The notes beneath the pieces are model-generated. The model had not been told where the DNA came from. It did not search any database and was given only the letters and a program-made list of their open reading frames with translations. A stretch of 64,000 bases of DNA from Agrobacterium vitis (GTDB lineage Bacteria > Pseudomonadota > Alphaproteobacteria > Rhizobiales > Rhizobiaceae). Every line of letters starts with the position of its first letter. Position 1 is the stretch's first letter. This document shows positions 9,260 to 17,844 of this stretch, piece by piece. The stretch is taken from the NCBI RefSeq assembly GCF_013426735.1, contig NZ_AP023272.1, positions 2,400,501 through 2,464,500 on the forward strand. The letters run 5' to 3'. The position numbers were made by a program, and so were the translations under genes.

Positions 9260-9871
9260 ATGTATTCCTATAATCAGGCTCCCAATAGCGGTTCAGCACG
9301 CCCCCCGGTTCAGCGGGCGTTTCAGCGCGTCTCCGTGAGTCTTGAGGGTCGGCTGATGGTGCCGAGCGAGGATGAATATGTCTGCCTGACGGTGGATATG
9401 TCGCCGGGCGACGTCCGGGTGATCTGCGCTGCCCGCCCCGTGCCGGGCGAAAGGATCATTGCCTATATCGACCATATCGGCCGCATCGAAGGCACCGTGA
9501 TCAAGACCACCGATGATGGCTTTGTCATCAGCATTGTTGCAACGGAGCGCAAACGCGAAAAGCTTGCTGCTCAATTGACCTGGATTGCCAACAAGCACGA
9601 ACTGGGCCTGCCGGAAGATCGCCGTCACGACCGACTGACACCCAAGCAACCGCGCACCGAACTGGTCTTTGATGACGGACGTAAATATAGCTGCCGGATC
9701 ATGGACCTGTCCCTTTCCGGTGCGGCGATCGATATCGATATTCGCCCACCTCTTGGCACTGCGGTGCGCCTGGGCAGCATGCGCGGCCGCGTCGTGCGCC
9801 ACTTCCTTGAAGGCGTTGCCATCGAGTTCACCACCCTGCAATCCCGCGAGGCCCTGACAGAGTTTCTGTAG
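9260..9871 (+). CDS. Tandem PilZ-domain protein (likely c-di-GMP responsive)
   Basis: 203 aa with two PilZ-like halves. The first (about residues 18-105) has degenerate motifs (QRVSVSLEGRLM, then DMSPGDVRV). The second (about 118-203) has the c-di-GMP-binding pair intact: RRHDR (RxxxR type) and DLSLSGAAI (D/NxSxxG type). No enzymatic domain is present, so it should act as a receptor whose output partner is unknown. The start is the ATG at 9260 (MYSYNQAPNSG); a TTG at 9245 is also open. The stop TAG coincides with the left end of a diverged RIME-like repeat. Confidence 0.88.
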   Translation: MYSYNQAPNSGSARPPVQRAFQRVSVSLEGRLMVPSEDEYVCLTVDMSPGDVRVICAARPVPGERIIAYIDHIGRIEGTVIKTTDDGFVISIVATERKREKLAAQLTWIANKHELGLPEDRRHDRLTPKQPRTELVFDDGRKYSCRIMDLSLSGAAIDIDIRPPLGTAVRLGSMRGRVVRHFLEGVAIEFTTLQSREALTEFL

Positions 9872-9964
9872 GACCCGTCAGGTTCATATTAAGCCGCACC
9901 GCCGCTTGATAGTGGCTGTCTTTTCGCGACATCGGGTTTCACTTCGCCCTGGCAGTTTCGAGCA
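9869..9964. repeat. Diverged copy of the ~105-bp RIME-like repeat, sharing the PilZ stop codon
   Basis: TAGGACCCGTCAGGTTCATATT at the left matches the left end of better copies (TAGAGACTGTCAGGTTCATATT). The middle (CTGTCTTTTCGCGACATCGGG) and right end (TTTCACTTCGCCCTGGCAG) also follow the family pattern with several changes. The first TAG is the stop codon of the PilZ gene. Confidence 0.6.
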
Positions 9965-10489
9965 TGCGCAGAGGATAGCGCCCTCGGCTTTCTGTTGCCT
10001 CCCAAATCTCCTGCGTCATCTCGCTCATCCAGCCAAGGCGAAAACCGCTGTATATTTTCCAGCCTTATGCCTGATCCCAATCCCGTTCACCCATCATTCA
10101 CCAAAACCCATGCATTTTTGGAGGAATTCGCGTATTTCCTGCGGTTTTTTGGCGACAAATCCCTTTTTGGGTCCACTCGACATCAACCTCCACTTAAACT
10201 CGCGGGACAATGATGCGCCCTTTCGGGACAACACGCCACACTTTTCCTGGCGTGCCTTTCTATAATTTTTTAATATTTTCAAATAGATAACAATCCTGTT
10301 TGCAATGCAGTCATAGTCATTCGCACCCGCCCGCCTTGTCAATTCCCATAGAAAACAGGAGTAAATTGCCTAAAATTTTATTTTAATTTTATACTTATTT
10401 TCCTCGATTTTGTACTTATTCCTACCTTCCAATTTTGCCAGACGGCAAAGTATCACTGTCATTGTACTCCCATAACGGGGAGACACCCA
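9965..10489. other. AT-rich non-coding stretch upstream of the BTLCP gene
   Basis: About 525 bases with no supported gene. Base composition falls sharply toward the right, with TTTTTTAATATTTTC near 10267 and runs of ATTTTATTTTAATTTTATAC near 10374. An 82-codon minus-strand frame here lacks family resemblance and a ribosome site. The stretch most likely holds regulatory DNA for the downstream gene. Confidence 0.4.
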
Positions 10490-11104
10490 ATGACGAACAA
10501 GAAGACGACAACAGGTTTCGCCATCATCGCCGCTATCGTGGCAATCGCCAGCGCACAAGCGGCTTTTGCCGGCCAGCCTTCGATGAAAATCAATGGCAGA
10601 GCCAGCCAGCCGATAGGCCATTACGAGTTCTGCCAGCGTTACGCCAGCGAATGCCGTCCCTCCGGCAGCGACAGAGGTCCGCAACAGCTGACGCCCGCGC
10701 TCTGGCAAGACATTCTTGCCGTGAACTACACCGTCAACACCACGATCAAGCCGGAAACCGATATGGATCTTTACGGTGTCGAGGAATGGTGGGAATACCC
10801 AACCGTTGCCGGCGACTGCGAAGATTACGCCCTGCTCAAGCGCCGTCAGTTGATTGCGAAAGGCGTAGACGAATCCAACCTGCTGATAACCGTGGTGCTG
10901 CAACCGAATGGCGATGGCCATGCCGTGTTGACCGTCCGCACCGATCGCGGTGATTTCATCCTCGACAACATGCGCAACCAGGTACAGCTCTGGTCGGATA
11001 CGGAATATACATTCCTGAAACGCCAGTCCTCCGACAATCCGGGGCAATGGATGAAGATCCAGGATGGGCGCGCCGCAACGGTTGCCGCCCTTCCGAAAAA
11101 CTGA
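10490..11104 (+). CDS. Bacterial transglutaminase-like cysteine peptidase (BTLCP, DUF920 family)
   Basis: 204 aa, exported by an N-terminal signal peptide (about 1-27, ending AQAAFA). The papain/transglutaminase-like triad is visible: Cys in GDCEDYALLKR, His in GHAVLTVRT and Asp in FILDNMRNQ. Proteins of this family occur in pseudomonads and rhizobia; LapG, a relative, is a periplasmic protease controlled by c-di-GMP. No LapD-like partner is seen here, although a PilZ gene lies 0.6 kb upstream. GGGGAG eight nt before the ATG supports the start. It is closed by a strong terminator. Confidence 0.88.
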   Translation: MTNKKTTTGFAIIAAIVAIASAQAAFAGQPSMKINGRASQPIGHYEFCQRYASECRPSGSDRGPQQLTPALWQDILAVNYTVNTTIKPETDMDLYGVEEWWEYPTVAGDCEDYALLKRRQLIAKGVDESNLLITVVLQPNGDGHAVLTVRTDRGDFILDNMRNQVQLWSDTEYTFLKRQSSDNPGQWMKIQDGRAATVAALPKN

Positions 11105-11191
11105 CTGCCAAGGCGAGGACGCGACCGCATCCACGACGTCTGGCAGATATTGGCCCCGGTCGTCCCCGCATCTCCGTCCGACCAAGGCCAA

Positions 11192-11229
11192 GAGCCGGCT
11201 CCGCTGCCACGGAGCCGGCTCACTTTTTT
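11192..11229 (+). terminator. Rho-independent terminator after the BTLCP gene
   Basis: Perfect 12-bp stem (GAGCCGGCTCCG at 11192-11203 with its complement at 11210-11221), a six-base loop, then AC and six T. It lies about 90 nt after the stop codon. Confidence 0.9.
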
Positions 11230-11389
11230 GGATATTGCAGGCGGGCGCAAGGGCGCCATTAACGCGCCATTAACCATGCCCTGACCATGCTTCTACGTGC
11301 GACTCGGGTCCCGTCTTCAGGTTGTTGGCCAGTGCCTCACCCATGATGACGTGGAAGGGTTGTACAGCCAAGAGAAGGCCAGTCAAAGC

Positions 11390-12145
11390 ATGGACCACGC
11401 CGTCAAGTTACCCACAACCAACATTGAGAAGCCCCTGATTTCCACCAGGGCGCTGACGGTTTGTTTTGTGGGTCTCGCCCTTCTCCTGATCTTTTCCCTG
11501 GCGCTGTTTCTCGGCAGCGACTGGATTGGCCGGGCGTTGACAAGCGATCGGCGCAGCGAGAGCACGACACCACGGGCGATCACCATTGGCCTTGATCATC
11601 TGCGCATTGAAGACAACGCCATAAGGTTCCAACGCCAGCGCCACGATGGCGCTCTAGCCCGCGTGGATCTGGCCCTGACATGGCCGGAAATGCGCGGCTA
11701 TAGTCAGGTTGACCGGCTTCGTTTCGACGACATCAGACAATCGAATGAATTGATTTTCCTCCAGATTTCCCAGAGCACCATGTCACGCGACATGTCCGGC
11801 CGGATCGAGCCGATCTACAAGCAATTGTTCGAAGGAGCGCCGCAGCCAGGCCCCTTTGGCCTGACCGGTCACCGCTTTCGGGCGGGCAGCGGCTATGACG
11901 GGGAAATTCTTTACACAGCCCCACGGCCGGGTCGCCCAGACTTCGCCATCCGTTGCCTTTCCCTCGATCAAGCCGGGCTGCAACAGGACGGCCCCGCCGT
12001 CGACACCTGCCAACGCGATCTCAACGCCGGTCACGATCTCAGTGTACTTTACCGGTTCTCACGCCAGAAATTGGCCGACTGGAGGCAAATTGATACCGCG
12101 GTCGAAGCATTCGTCGCTTCCCGGCTGACCGTGAAGAGTGAGTAG
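11390..12145 (+). CDS. Membrane-anchored protein of unknown function
   Basis: 251 aa, not recognised as a named family. One hydrophobic segment (about residues 22-44, ALTVCFVGLALLLIF and onward) would anchor the protein in the inner membrane, with the remaining 200 residues likely periplasmic. That part is rich in charged residues and has one pair of cysteines (IRCLSL, DTCQRD) that could form a disulfide. AGAGAAGG lies 11 nt before the ATG at 11390. An upstream start at 11297 is open, but the extra residues look non-coding. Single-gene unit between two terminators or gaps. Confidence 0.75.
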   Translation: MDHAVKLPTTNIEKPLISTRALTVCFVGLALLLIFSLALFLGSDWIGRALTSDRRSESTTPRAITIGLDHLRIEDNAIRFQRQRHDGALARVDLALTWPEMRGYSQVDRLRFDDIRQSNELIFLQISQSTMSRDMSGRIEPIYKQLFEGAPQPGPFGLTGHRFRAGSGYDGEILYTAPRPGRPDFAIRCLSLDQAGLQQDGPAVDTCQRDLNAGHDLSVLYRFSRQKLADWRQIDTAVEAFVASRLTVKSE

Positions 12146-12394
12146 ATCCGAACCTTGTCCAGACTTGGCGCAGATTTTTATGGGCATTGGCAAAATTTTA
12201 GAAAAATGCAGCAGGGACCGGCAACCTGTTGTTCATCATAAACCACTTGGTAACGCTGTGGTGTTAGCGTCAGGAAATATGTCGCTGCGGGGCGGCCAAA
12301 GCAGGAATTCATACGCATAGCACCAGATCGGGGATGTCGCCCCGACCCTATGCGTGATCAGGGCTGGAATTCAGGAAAGAGTGCAGTGGTGAAT

Positions 12395-13849
12395 ATGCGA
12401 GTTGCTAGCCTCCTTGGTCGAAACATGATTGTTCGGCCTGTCATGCGTGTCTCTCTCACCGTGGCTCTGGTCTGTGCCACGTTGGTGGCTCCGGCTCCCG
12501 AGGCTGCGGCTGCATCGCGCTATGCCGACATTGTCGTGGATGTGAATAACGGCAAGGTTTTGCGCGCCACCGATGCTGACAGCCTGCGTTATCCGGCATC
12601 GCTCACCAAGATGATGACCCTGTATCTGGTTTTCGAAGCGCTGGAGAAGGGCCGTATCCGGTTGAATTCCTCTGTTCCCGTGTCGGCCCATGCTGCCTCC
12701 GAGCCACCATCCAAGCTTGGCCTTAGGCCCGGCGGCAGCTTTACCGTAGAGCAAGGCATTCAGGCCCTCGTCACCCGCTCCGCCAATGACGCGGCCACTG
12801 CGTTCGGCGAATATCTCGGTGGCTCCGAGGCCCGATTTGCCCAGATGATGACATCCAAGGCGCGCGCACTTGGCATGTCCCGCACCACCTATCGCAATGC
12901 AAATGGCCTGCCGAACTCCGGCCAGATGACCACGGCCCGCGATCAGGCGCGGCTGGGCATGGCGCTCAGACAGCATTTTCCGCAATATTACGCTTACTTT
13001 TCCACCCGCAGCTTCACCTATGGTCGCCAGGTAATCGGTAATCACAATCGCCTCATCGGCTCGGTGCGCGGCGTGGACGGGATCAAGACCGGCTTTACCA
13101 ATGCCTCCGGCTTCAACCTTGTGACATCCCTGCAGATCGATGGTAAATCCGTGGTTGGCGTGGTGCTGGGCGGTGCCTCAGGTGCAGCACGCGACAACCA
13201 GATGCGGAAGCTGATGGCAACCTATCTGCCGGAAGCCTCCCGTCGTGGTGGCGCAAGTCCGCTTATTGCCCGCCAAAGCACCGTGCCGGAGCCGATGGCG
13301 CCTGTTGCCCGCGAAACCGCCGTTGCACCGCAATTGCCTCAATCCGGTGTGCCCGTACCCGGCGGACGCTACGACACAGGTAGCCTAAGCGAAACAGCTT
13401 ATGCCGGTGGAGGAGGCGCCAATGATGCGGTTGCCGCCCTTGCGAAGCAAGCGGAGGCAAGCCAGGCCCTGGAAACAGAATCGGCTCCCATGCCGCAGAC
13501 CCGCAAAAGTGCGTCGCGCCATTCCAAATCATCTGGCCCCAAACCGCCAGCCGATGTCGACAACACAGTCACGTTCTCCACCAAGGCCCCAACTGCGGCA
13601 CCTTCGGGCTGGACCGTCCAGATCGGTGTTTCGGATAGCCAGGAAGCTGCGATGGACCTGCTGAAAAGCGCCCGTGCCAAGAGCGGTATTTCCCTCAAGG
13701 GTGCGCGACCTTTCGCCATGGCCTATGGCGAAGGAGCATCTCAGGTCTATCGCGCCCGGTTTGTCGGCTTCGATGATCAGAAGTCTGCGGTCAATGCCTG
13801 CAATCGCTTGAAAAAGGCTGGCGTCAGCTGCTGGGCCGCAATGCAGTAA
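12395..13849 (+). CDS. D-alanyl-D-alanine carboxypeptidase with C-terminal SPOR domain
   Basis: Low-molecular-mass penicillin-binding protein that trims the terminal D-Ala of peptidoglycan stem peptides in the periplasm. About 484 aa. Signal peptide is roughly residues 1-40 (ending APEAAAAS). All three active-site motifs are intact: SxxK in PASLTKMM, SxN in SANDAATA and KTG in GIKTGFTNASG. A 100-residue low-complexity linker leads to a SPOR domain (GWTVQIGVSDSQEAAMDLL to the end), which binds denuded septal glycan and suggests a division-site role. The start is uncertain: ATG 12395, or GTG 12386 with GGAAAG upstream. Compare the degenerate paralogue at 48780. Confidence 0.93.
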   Translation: MRVASLLGRNMIVRPVMRVSLTVALVCATLVAPAPEAAAASRYADIVVDVNNGKVLRATDADSLRYPASLTKMMTLYLVFEALEKGRIRLNSSVPVSAHAASEPPSKLGLRPGGSFTVEQGIQALVTRSANDAATAFGEYLGGSEARFAQMMTSKARALGMSRTTYRNANGLPNSGQMTTARDQARLGMALRQHFPQYYAYFSTRSFTYGRQVIGNHNRLIGSVRGVDGIKTGFTNASGFNLVTSLQIDGKSVVGVVLGGASGAARDNQMRKLMATYLPEASRRGGASPLIARQSTVPEPMAPVARETAVAPQLPQSGVPVPGGRYDTGSLSETAYAGGGGANDAVAALAKQAEASQALETESAPMPQTRKSASRHSKSSGPKPPADVDNTVTFSTKAPTAAPSGWTVQIGVSDSQEAAMDLLKSARAKSGISLKGARPFAMAYGEGASQVYRARFVGFDDQKSAVNACNRLKKAGVSCWAAMQ

Positions 13850-13936
13850 TCACTCTGTCTTACCGAGGCCTGCGCAGGTGTTTGCGCAAGGTTCGGTCAG
13901 ATCACCTCGAAATGTAATGCGTACGAGGATGTCATC

Positions 13937-14236
13937 ATGGCAAGCAATGAAAACCACCTGAACACCGGCCAGGTCGTGGACCAGGCAACGGATCACGCGG
14001 TTGGCAGTGATCCGGCATTTCGCTTCAACCCGCGCGCTGGCCTCAATCCGCTGCATGAGGCGGCGATCCGGCTGGCCGATGGCATCAACAAGCCGCGTGC
14101 CAAGACGCGGGACCTGATGAACCTCCTCCTCTGCCACGGCGCGCGTGCGTGGCGCTATTCTCAGCCGGAAGCGAGTATTCACCTGCATCTGGACCCGCAT
14201 TCCCGTCGGGTACCGGTAAAGCTAAGGTTGCGGTAA
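13937..14236 (+). CDS. Small hypothetical protein, possibly a gene remnant
   Basis: 99 codons from an ATG preceded by GAGGATG. The first 65 codons have the GC-rich third positions typical of the window. The tail (CHGARAWRYSQPEASIHLHL onward) looks less protein-like. I recognise no domain. An overlapping frame in another phase is also open here (14149-14343), so this may be a frameshifted remnant. A 116-codon antisense frame is probably a shadow. Confidence 0.35.
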   Translation: MASNENHLNTGQVVDQATDHAVGSDPAFRFNPRAGLNPLHEAAIRLADGINKPRAKTRDLMNLLLCHGARAWRYSQPEASIHLHLDPHSRRVPVKLRLR

Positions 14237-14309
14237 AAACCATAGGCCCCGAACGAGCAAGTTTGAGCAGACCGCATGTCCGCTGTCTCGGCGAACATGA
14301 CCAAGAATT

Positions 14310-14340
14310 AATCCAATCTCACTCGCTGGTGAATTGGATT
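14310..14340. repeat. Inverted repeat in the leader of the small secreted-protein gene
   Basis: AATCCAAT (14310-14317) pairs exactly with ATTGGATT (14333-14340) across a 15-nt loop, about 80 nt before the ATG of the next gene. It could be an operator or an mRNA leader hairpin. Confidence 0.4.
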
Positions 14341-14419
14341 TGAACGGATTAAGCGCGAGGATCTCCTTCACCGGCTAACGAGTTTTTCTCGCCGGTTTTG
14401 TTCCTGGAGGAGTGAACCC

Positions 14420-14773
14420 ATGTCTCGTATTGCCATGTCTCGCATTTCCAAAATTTCTCTTGCCGCCATTCTCGCAACCGCCGCCATGACTGGAATCAGC
14501 CATGCAGCCATGTCTGCCGCTGACAGGGCGCTGGCAACAGATCACAATCCCCGCTTCATGATCAGCACGCCGGATGAAATCGAAAAGCACGACACATTTC
14601 AGGATTTTCTCGGATCTCTGACGCCAACCAGCCCTGAGGCTCGCGAAGTCCAGGCCGCCATTCGCGAAAACCCGGTTCTGCGCAGGCAATTATTGTCGCA
14701 GAATGTTGAGCTCAAAAATGTGATTTACGCTGACGAAGCATCCGATGGCAGCTTCGTGCTCTATGTCCGCTGA
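14420..14773 (+). CDS. Small secreted protein of unknown function
   Basis: 117 aa with an N-terminal signal peptide (about residues 1-30; hydrophobic stretch ISLAAILATAAMTG, cleavage near SHAA). The mature part (about 85 residues) is hydrophilic, has no cysteine and matches no family I know. A strong GGAGGAG lies eight nt before the ATG, so translation is expected. A GC-rich palindrome lies shortly after the stop (about 14791-14814) but has no T tract. Confidence 0.75.
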   Translation: MSRIAMSRISKISLAAILATAAMTGISHAAMSAADRALATDHNPRFMISTPDEIEKHDTFQDFLGSLTPTSPEAREVQAAIRENPVLRRQLLSQNVELKNVIYADEASDGSFVLYVR

Positions 14774-14930
14774 CATACCCGCCATGACAGGGGCCGGGCA
14801 TATGCGCCCGGCCCAAAATATCATTACCATTAACCAGCAGATAAGCACGCCCTCCACGGGTTCAAAGCCCTTGCTTTTCTAAGGCCGATCCCGAAAGATC
14901 AGTGGCAGATCGATAAAAGGACCTGCAACC

Positions 14931-15476
14931 ATGCCACTTTACGCCCTCGGGGATCTGAAACCGCACCTGCCTTCCGCCGACCGTTACTGGGTCGCGCCCA
15001 ATGCGCAGGTCATCGGCAATGTGATCATCGGCGAGGATGTTGGCATATGGTTCGGTGCGGTGCTGCGGGGCGATAATGAGCCAATCACCATTGGCGCAGG
15101 CTCCAATGTGCAGGAAAACGTCACCATTCACACCGATATGGGCTTTCCGACAACCATCGGCCAAGGCTGCACAATCGGCCATAATGCCATCATTCACGGC
15201 TGCACTCTGGGCAATAACACGCTGGTGGGCATGGGGGCGACCGTGCTGAACGGTGCCAGGATCGGCAATAACTGCCTTATCGGTGCCAATGCGCTGATTA
15301 CCGAGGGCAAGGAATTTCCCGACAACTCCCTGATTGTCGGCTCACCAGCCCGCGCCATACGCACTCTCGATGACAAGGCGGTGGAAGGCCTGAAGCGCTC
15401 CGCGCAAAACTACATCGCCAACTGGCAACGGTTTGCTAGAGACTGTCAGGTTCATATTGAACCAGACAGTCTCTAG
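14931..15476 (+). CDS. Gamma-carbonic anhydrase family protein (YrdA/CaiE-like)
   Basis: 181-aa left-handed beta-helix protein built from hexapeptide repeats. The family's metal-binding histidines are present (VTIHTD, GHNAIIHG), with GSPARAIR near the end of the helix. Members are cytosolic trimers; many lack proven anhydrase activity, so the reaction is uncertain. The final residues (DCQVHIEPDSL) are encoded by a RIME-like repeat and differ from what the fold needs, so the native C-terminus has been replaced. The start at 14931 (MPLYALGDLKPHLP) is typical. Confidence 0.93.
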   Translation: MPLYALGDLKPHLPSADRYWVAPNAQVIGNVIIGEDVGIWFGAVLRGDNEPITIGAGSNVQENVTIHTDMGFPTTIGQGCTIGHNAIIHGCTLGNNTLVGMGATVLNGARIGNNCLIGANALITEGKEFPDNSLIVGSPARAIRTLDDKAVEGLKRSAQNYIANWQRFARDCQVHIEPDSL

Positions 15477-15540
15477 ATTCCTTTGTTTTCGTTTGTCATA
15501 TCGGGAAAACCGGTTTCCACTTTTCCCTGACAAACTCTAG
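15436..15540. repeat. RIME-like intergenic repeat, copy A
   Basis: About 105 bp. The left half is an imperfect palindrome (CTAGAGACTGTCAGGTTC then GAACCAGACAGTCTCTAG), followed by TTTGTTTTCGTTTGTC, CGGGAAAACCGG, TTTCCACTTTTCCCTGACAAACTCTAG. It overlaps the 3' end of the gamma-carbonic anhydrase gene, whose stop TAG is at 15474-15476. Closely similar copies are at 20128, 48629 and 55608. Confidence 0.92.
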
Positions 15541-15569
15541 TGAACTGAAACCGCTCTGAAGGCGTGATT

Positions 15570-15968
15570 TCAGACGAGGCACTCTGCACAGACGCCGCGA
15601 ATTTCGATTGTGGTTTTCTCGGCCTTGAAACCCTGGCCCTTCGACCAGTCTCCCAGCCGATGGTCGATGGAGTGATCGTGAAACTCCTTGACCTGCCCGC
15701 ATTTGCTACAGATTGCGAAGGCCACGGTTCCATGGTCACAGCAATCATGCTGGAGGTGGGAGCAGACGACAAAGGCGTTAAGGCTTTCCAGCCGATGCAC
15801 AAGGCCGAATTCCAGCAGCTTTTCCAGGGCGCGATATACCTGTAGCGGCGCGCGGAAACCACTATCGCGCAGCTTGTCGAGGATCGTATAGGCCGAAAGC
15901 GGGCCATCTGCCTTTTCGAGCGCCTGAAAGACCAGGCTTTGATTGCGGGTCAATTGCGGTGTGGACAT
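15570..15968 (-). CDS. zur: Zinc uptake regulator (Fur family)
   Basis: 132-aa Fur-superfamily repressor: winged helix about residues 1-75 (TRNQSLVFQALEKADGPLSAYTI), then a dimerisation domain with zinc ligands in SHLQHDCCDHG and the structural-zinc cysteines CSKC and CAEC. Its place directly after znuB (8-nt gap) and the presence of two Zur-type operators identify it as Zur rather than Fur or Irr. With zinc bound it should repress znuA, znuCB-zur and the GTPase gene, so it is probably autoregulated. Confidence 0.93.
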   Translation of the reverse strand: MSTPQLTRNQSLVFQALEKADGPLSAYTILDKLRDSGFRAPLQVYRALEKLLEFGLVHRLESLNAFVVCSHLQHDCCDHGTVAFAICSKCGQVKEFHDHSIDHRLGDWSKGQGFKAEKTTIEIRGVCAECLV

Positions 15969-15975
15969 CGAACGA

Positions 15976-16788
15976 TCATCCTTTCTTCACGACAGCCGTT
16001 GAAAAACGGCGTATCGGCAGCAAGCTGAGAATAAACAGGACAAGGGCGGCCACCACGATGGACGGGCCAGAGGGCGTGTCATAGGTCAGTGAGCCAAACA
16101 GGCCGCCAACCACGGCAACCGCACCGATGACAGACGCCAGAACCGCCATGATTTCCGGCGTCATGGAAAACCGCCGGGCGGTGGCAGCCGGAATGATCAG
16201 CAGCGCGGTGATCAGCAGAATGCCGACGACTTTCATGGCAATGGCAATCACCACGGCCATCAGCAGCATGAAGATCAGCCTGGCCCGCGCTGGTCTCAAG
16301 CCTTCCGCCTCGGCGACGTCCTCGTTGACGGTGGCCGCCAGCAAGGGCCGCCACAACAGACAAAGGCACAGGATGACGCCGACCCCGCCAATCCAAACCG
16401 TGGCGATATCCTGCGGCGTCACGGCCAGAATATCCCCGAATAAATAAGCCATCAAATCGACCCGCACCCAGGTCATGAAGGCCACCAGAACAAGGCCAAT
16501 CGCCAGCGTCGCGTGGCTGAGAATACCCAGCAGCGCATCGGCGGAAAGCCCGCGCCGGTTCTGCAATAACAACAGCAGCAGCGATACAATCGCAGCGACC
16601 AGAAACACGCTGAGCGTCAGATTGACGGAAAACAGCAGTGACAGCGCCACGCCCAACAACGAAGAATGTGCCATCGTATCCCCGAAATAGGCCATGCGCC
16701 GCCAGATGACGAAACACCCGAGCGGCCCAACCGTCAGCGCCAACCCGACACCCGCCAGCAATGCCCGAACGAAGAAATCATCCATCAT
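15976..16788 (-). CDS. znuB: Zinc ABC transporter permease ZnuB
   Basis: Inner-membrane channel of the high-affinity zinc importer. 270 aa with about eight or nine hydrophobic helices and the family phrases GPLGCFVIWRRMAYFGDTMA and VGILLITALLIIPAATAR. The ATG at 16788 overlaps the end of znuC by 11 nt and has GGAGG upstream inside the znuC coding sequence, so translation is probably coupled. A GTG at 16797 is also open. Confidence 0.95.
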   Translation of the reverse strand: MMDDFFVRALLAGVGLALTVGPLGCFVIWRRMAYFGDTMAHSSLLGVALSLLFSVNLTLSVFLVAAIVSLLLLLLQNRRGLSADALLGILSHATLAIGLVLVAFMTWVRVDLMAYLFGDILAVTPQDIATVWIGGVGVILCLCLLWRPLLAATVNEDVAEAEGLRPARARLIFMLLMAVVIAIAMKVVGILLITALLIIPAATARRFSMTPEIMAVLASVIGAVAVVGGLFGSLTYDTPSGPSIVVAALVLFILSLLPIRRFSTAVVKKG

Positions 16789-17707
16789 GACGATCACCCC
16801 TCCCCGAAGTCACCGACGGCCCTTCGCCGTGGTGGTGATGATCGTGGTGGTTCTCTTCAAGCTCAAGCGAATCCTCATGATGATGATGGCGCTCCTCACC
16901 CCGGCCATGATGATGGCCGTCATCAGGATGGCAGTGATCTGTCACCGACCCATCGAGGTGCTGGACCCGGCCATCCGGCAGATGCGTGTGGTCATGGCGG
17001 TGATTATAGACCGCAAGCGTGCGCGCCGCAGCAGCCCCGAACAGCCGCTGATATTCCGGGCTTTGGCTGACGACATCCGGTGTGCCACGGCAGCAGATAT
17101 GGCCGTTCAGGCAGACGACAATATCGGTCTCTGCCATCACCATATGCAGATCATGGGAAATCAGCAGCACACCGCAACCGGTCTTGTGCCTGATATCGGC
17201 GATCAATTCGTAAAGGGCGATTTCACCGGCAAAATCCACACCCTGCACCGGCTCATCCAGCACCAGCAGGTCCGGCTTGCGGGCAAGAGCGCGCGCCAGC
17301 AGCGCCCGCTGGAACTCGCCACCGGACAGATGCTGGACTTCGGCGCGTAGCAGATGGGCAATGCCGACAGCCTCTAAAGCAGCCTCAATTTCCGCCTTGG
17401 AGAGCTTGACGGTCAGGGTCATCAGCCGGTCAACTGTGAGCGGCATGGTCCAGTCGATGCTCAGTTTTTGCGGCACATAACCAACCGTAAACGCCCGCTC
17501 GCGCACCACCTCACCCTCGTCGGGCTTCAGCACGCCAAGCGCCATTTTCGCTGTCGTCGATTTTCCCGATCCGTTTGGACCGATCAGGGTGACAAGTTCG
17601 CCTTTGCGGATCGAAAGCTCAACGCCGCGCACCAGCCAGCGTGCGCCGCGCCTGATGCCGGCATTGCGCAGTGTCACCAATGGCTTTTCACCCAGCACCT
17701 TCAACAC
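16778..17707 (-). CDS. znuC: Zinc ABC transporter ATPase ZnuC with histidine-rich tail
   Basis: ATPase subunit of the zinc importer. Walker A is GPNGSGKST, the ABC signature is LSGGEFQRALLARAL, Walker B is LLVLDEPVQGVD, followed by the switch His in ISHDLHMV. The core is about 240 residues. A further 60 or so residues form a tail with 21 histidines (for example DHTHLPDG, HHHGRGEERHHHH, DHHHHGEG), unlike E. coli ZnuC. I prefer the GTG at 17707 because GGAG lies 10 nt upstream; a GTG at 17755 would add 16 unconserved residues. The Zur box lies upstream. Confidence 0.93.
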   Translation of the reverse strand: MLKVLGEKPLVTLRNAGIRRGARWLVRGVELSIRKGELVTLIGPNGSGKSTTAKMALGVLKPDEGEVVRERAFTVGYVPQKLSIDWTMPLTVDRLMTLTVKLSKAEIEAALEAVGIAHLLRAEVQHLSGGEFQRALLARALARKPDLLVLDEPVQGVDFAGEIALYELIADIRHKTGCGVLLISHDLHMVMAETDIVVCLNGHICCRGTPDVVSQSPEYQRLFGAAAARTLAVYNHRHDHTHLPDGRVQHLDGSVTDHCHPDDGHHHGRGEERHHHHEDSLELEENHHDHHHHGEGPSVTSGRGDRHDG

Positions 17708-17773
17708 GGATACCGAAACTCCACAGATTGAGTGTTGCAACCGGCTATGACACACGTTATAGCGTTACGCAAT

Positions 17774-17789
17774 CAATGTAATAACATTG
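17774..17789. promoter_or_regulatory. Zur box in the znuC-znuA divergent promoter region
   Basis: Perfect palindrome CAATGT-AATA-ACATTG. Its core AATGTAATAACATT is identical to the core of the second box at 18875-18888 (other strand). It lies about 55 nt before znuA and 65 nt before znuC, placed to control both. Confidence 0.85.
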
Positions 17790-17844
17790 CATATGCGATA
17801 CAAGGAAGCATCCTTGCTTTCACTTAGATAAATTGGAGACCGCC

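Noticed and set aside
10094..10342. 82-codon minus-strand frame in the AT-rich gap
   Set aside because: No ribosome site or family resemblance; composition matches non-coding DNA.
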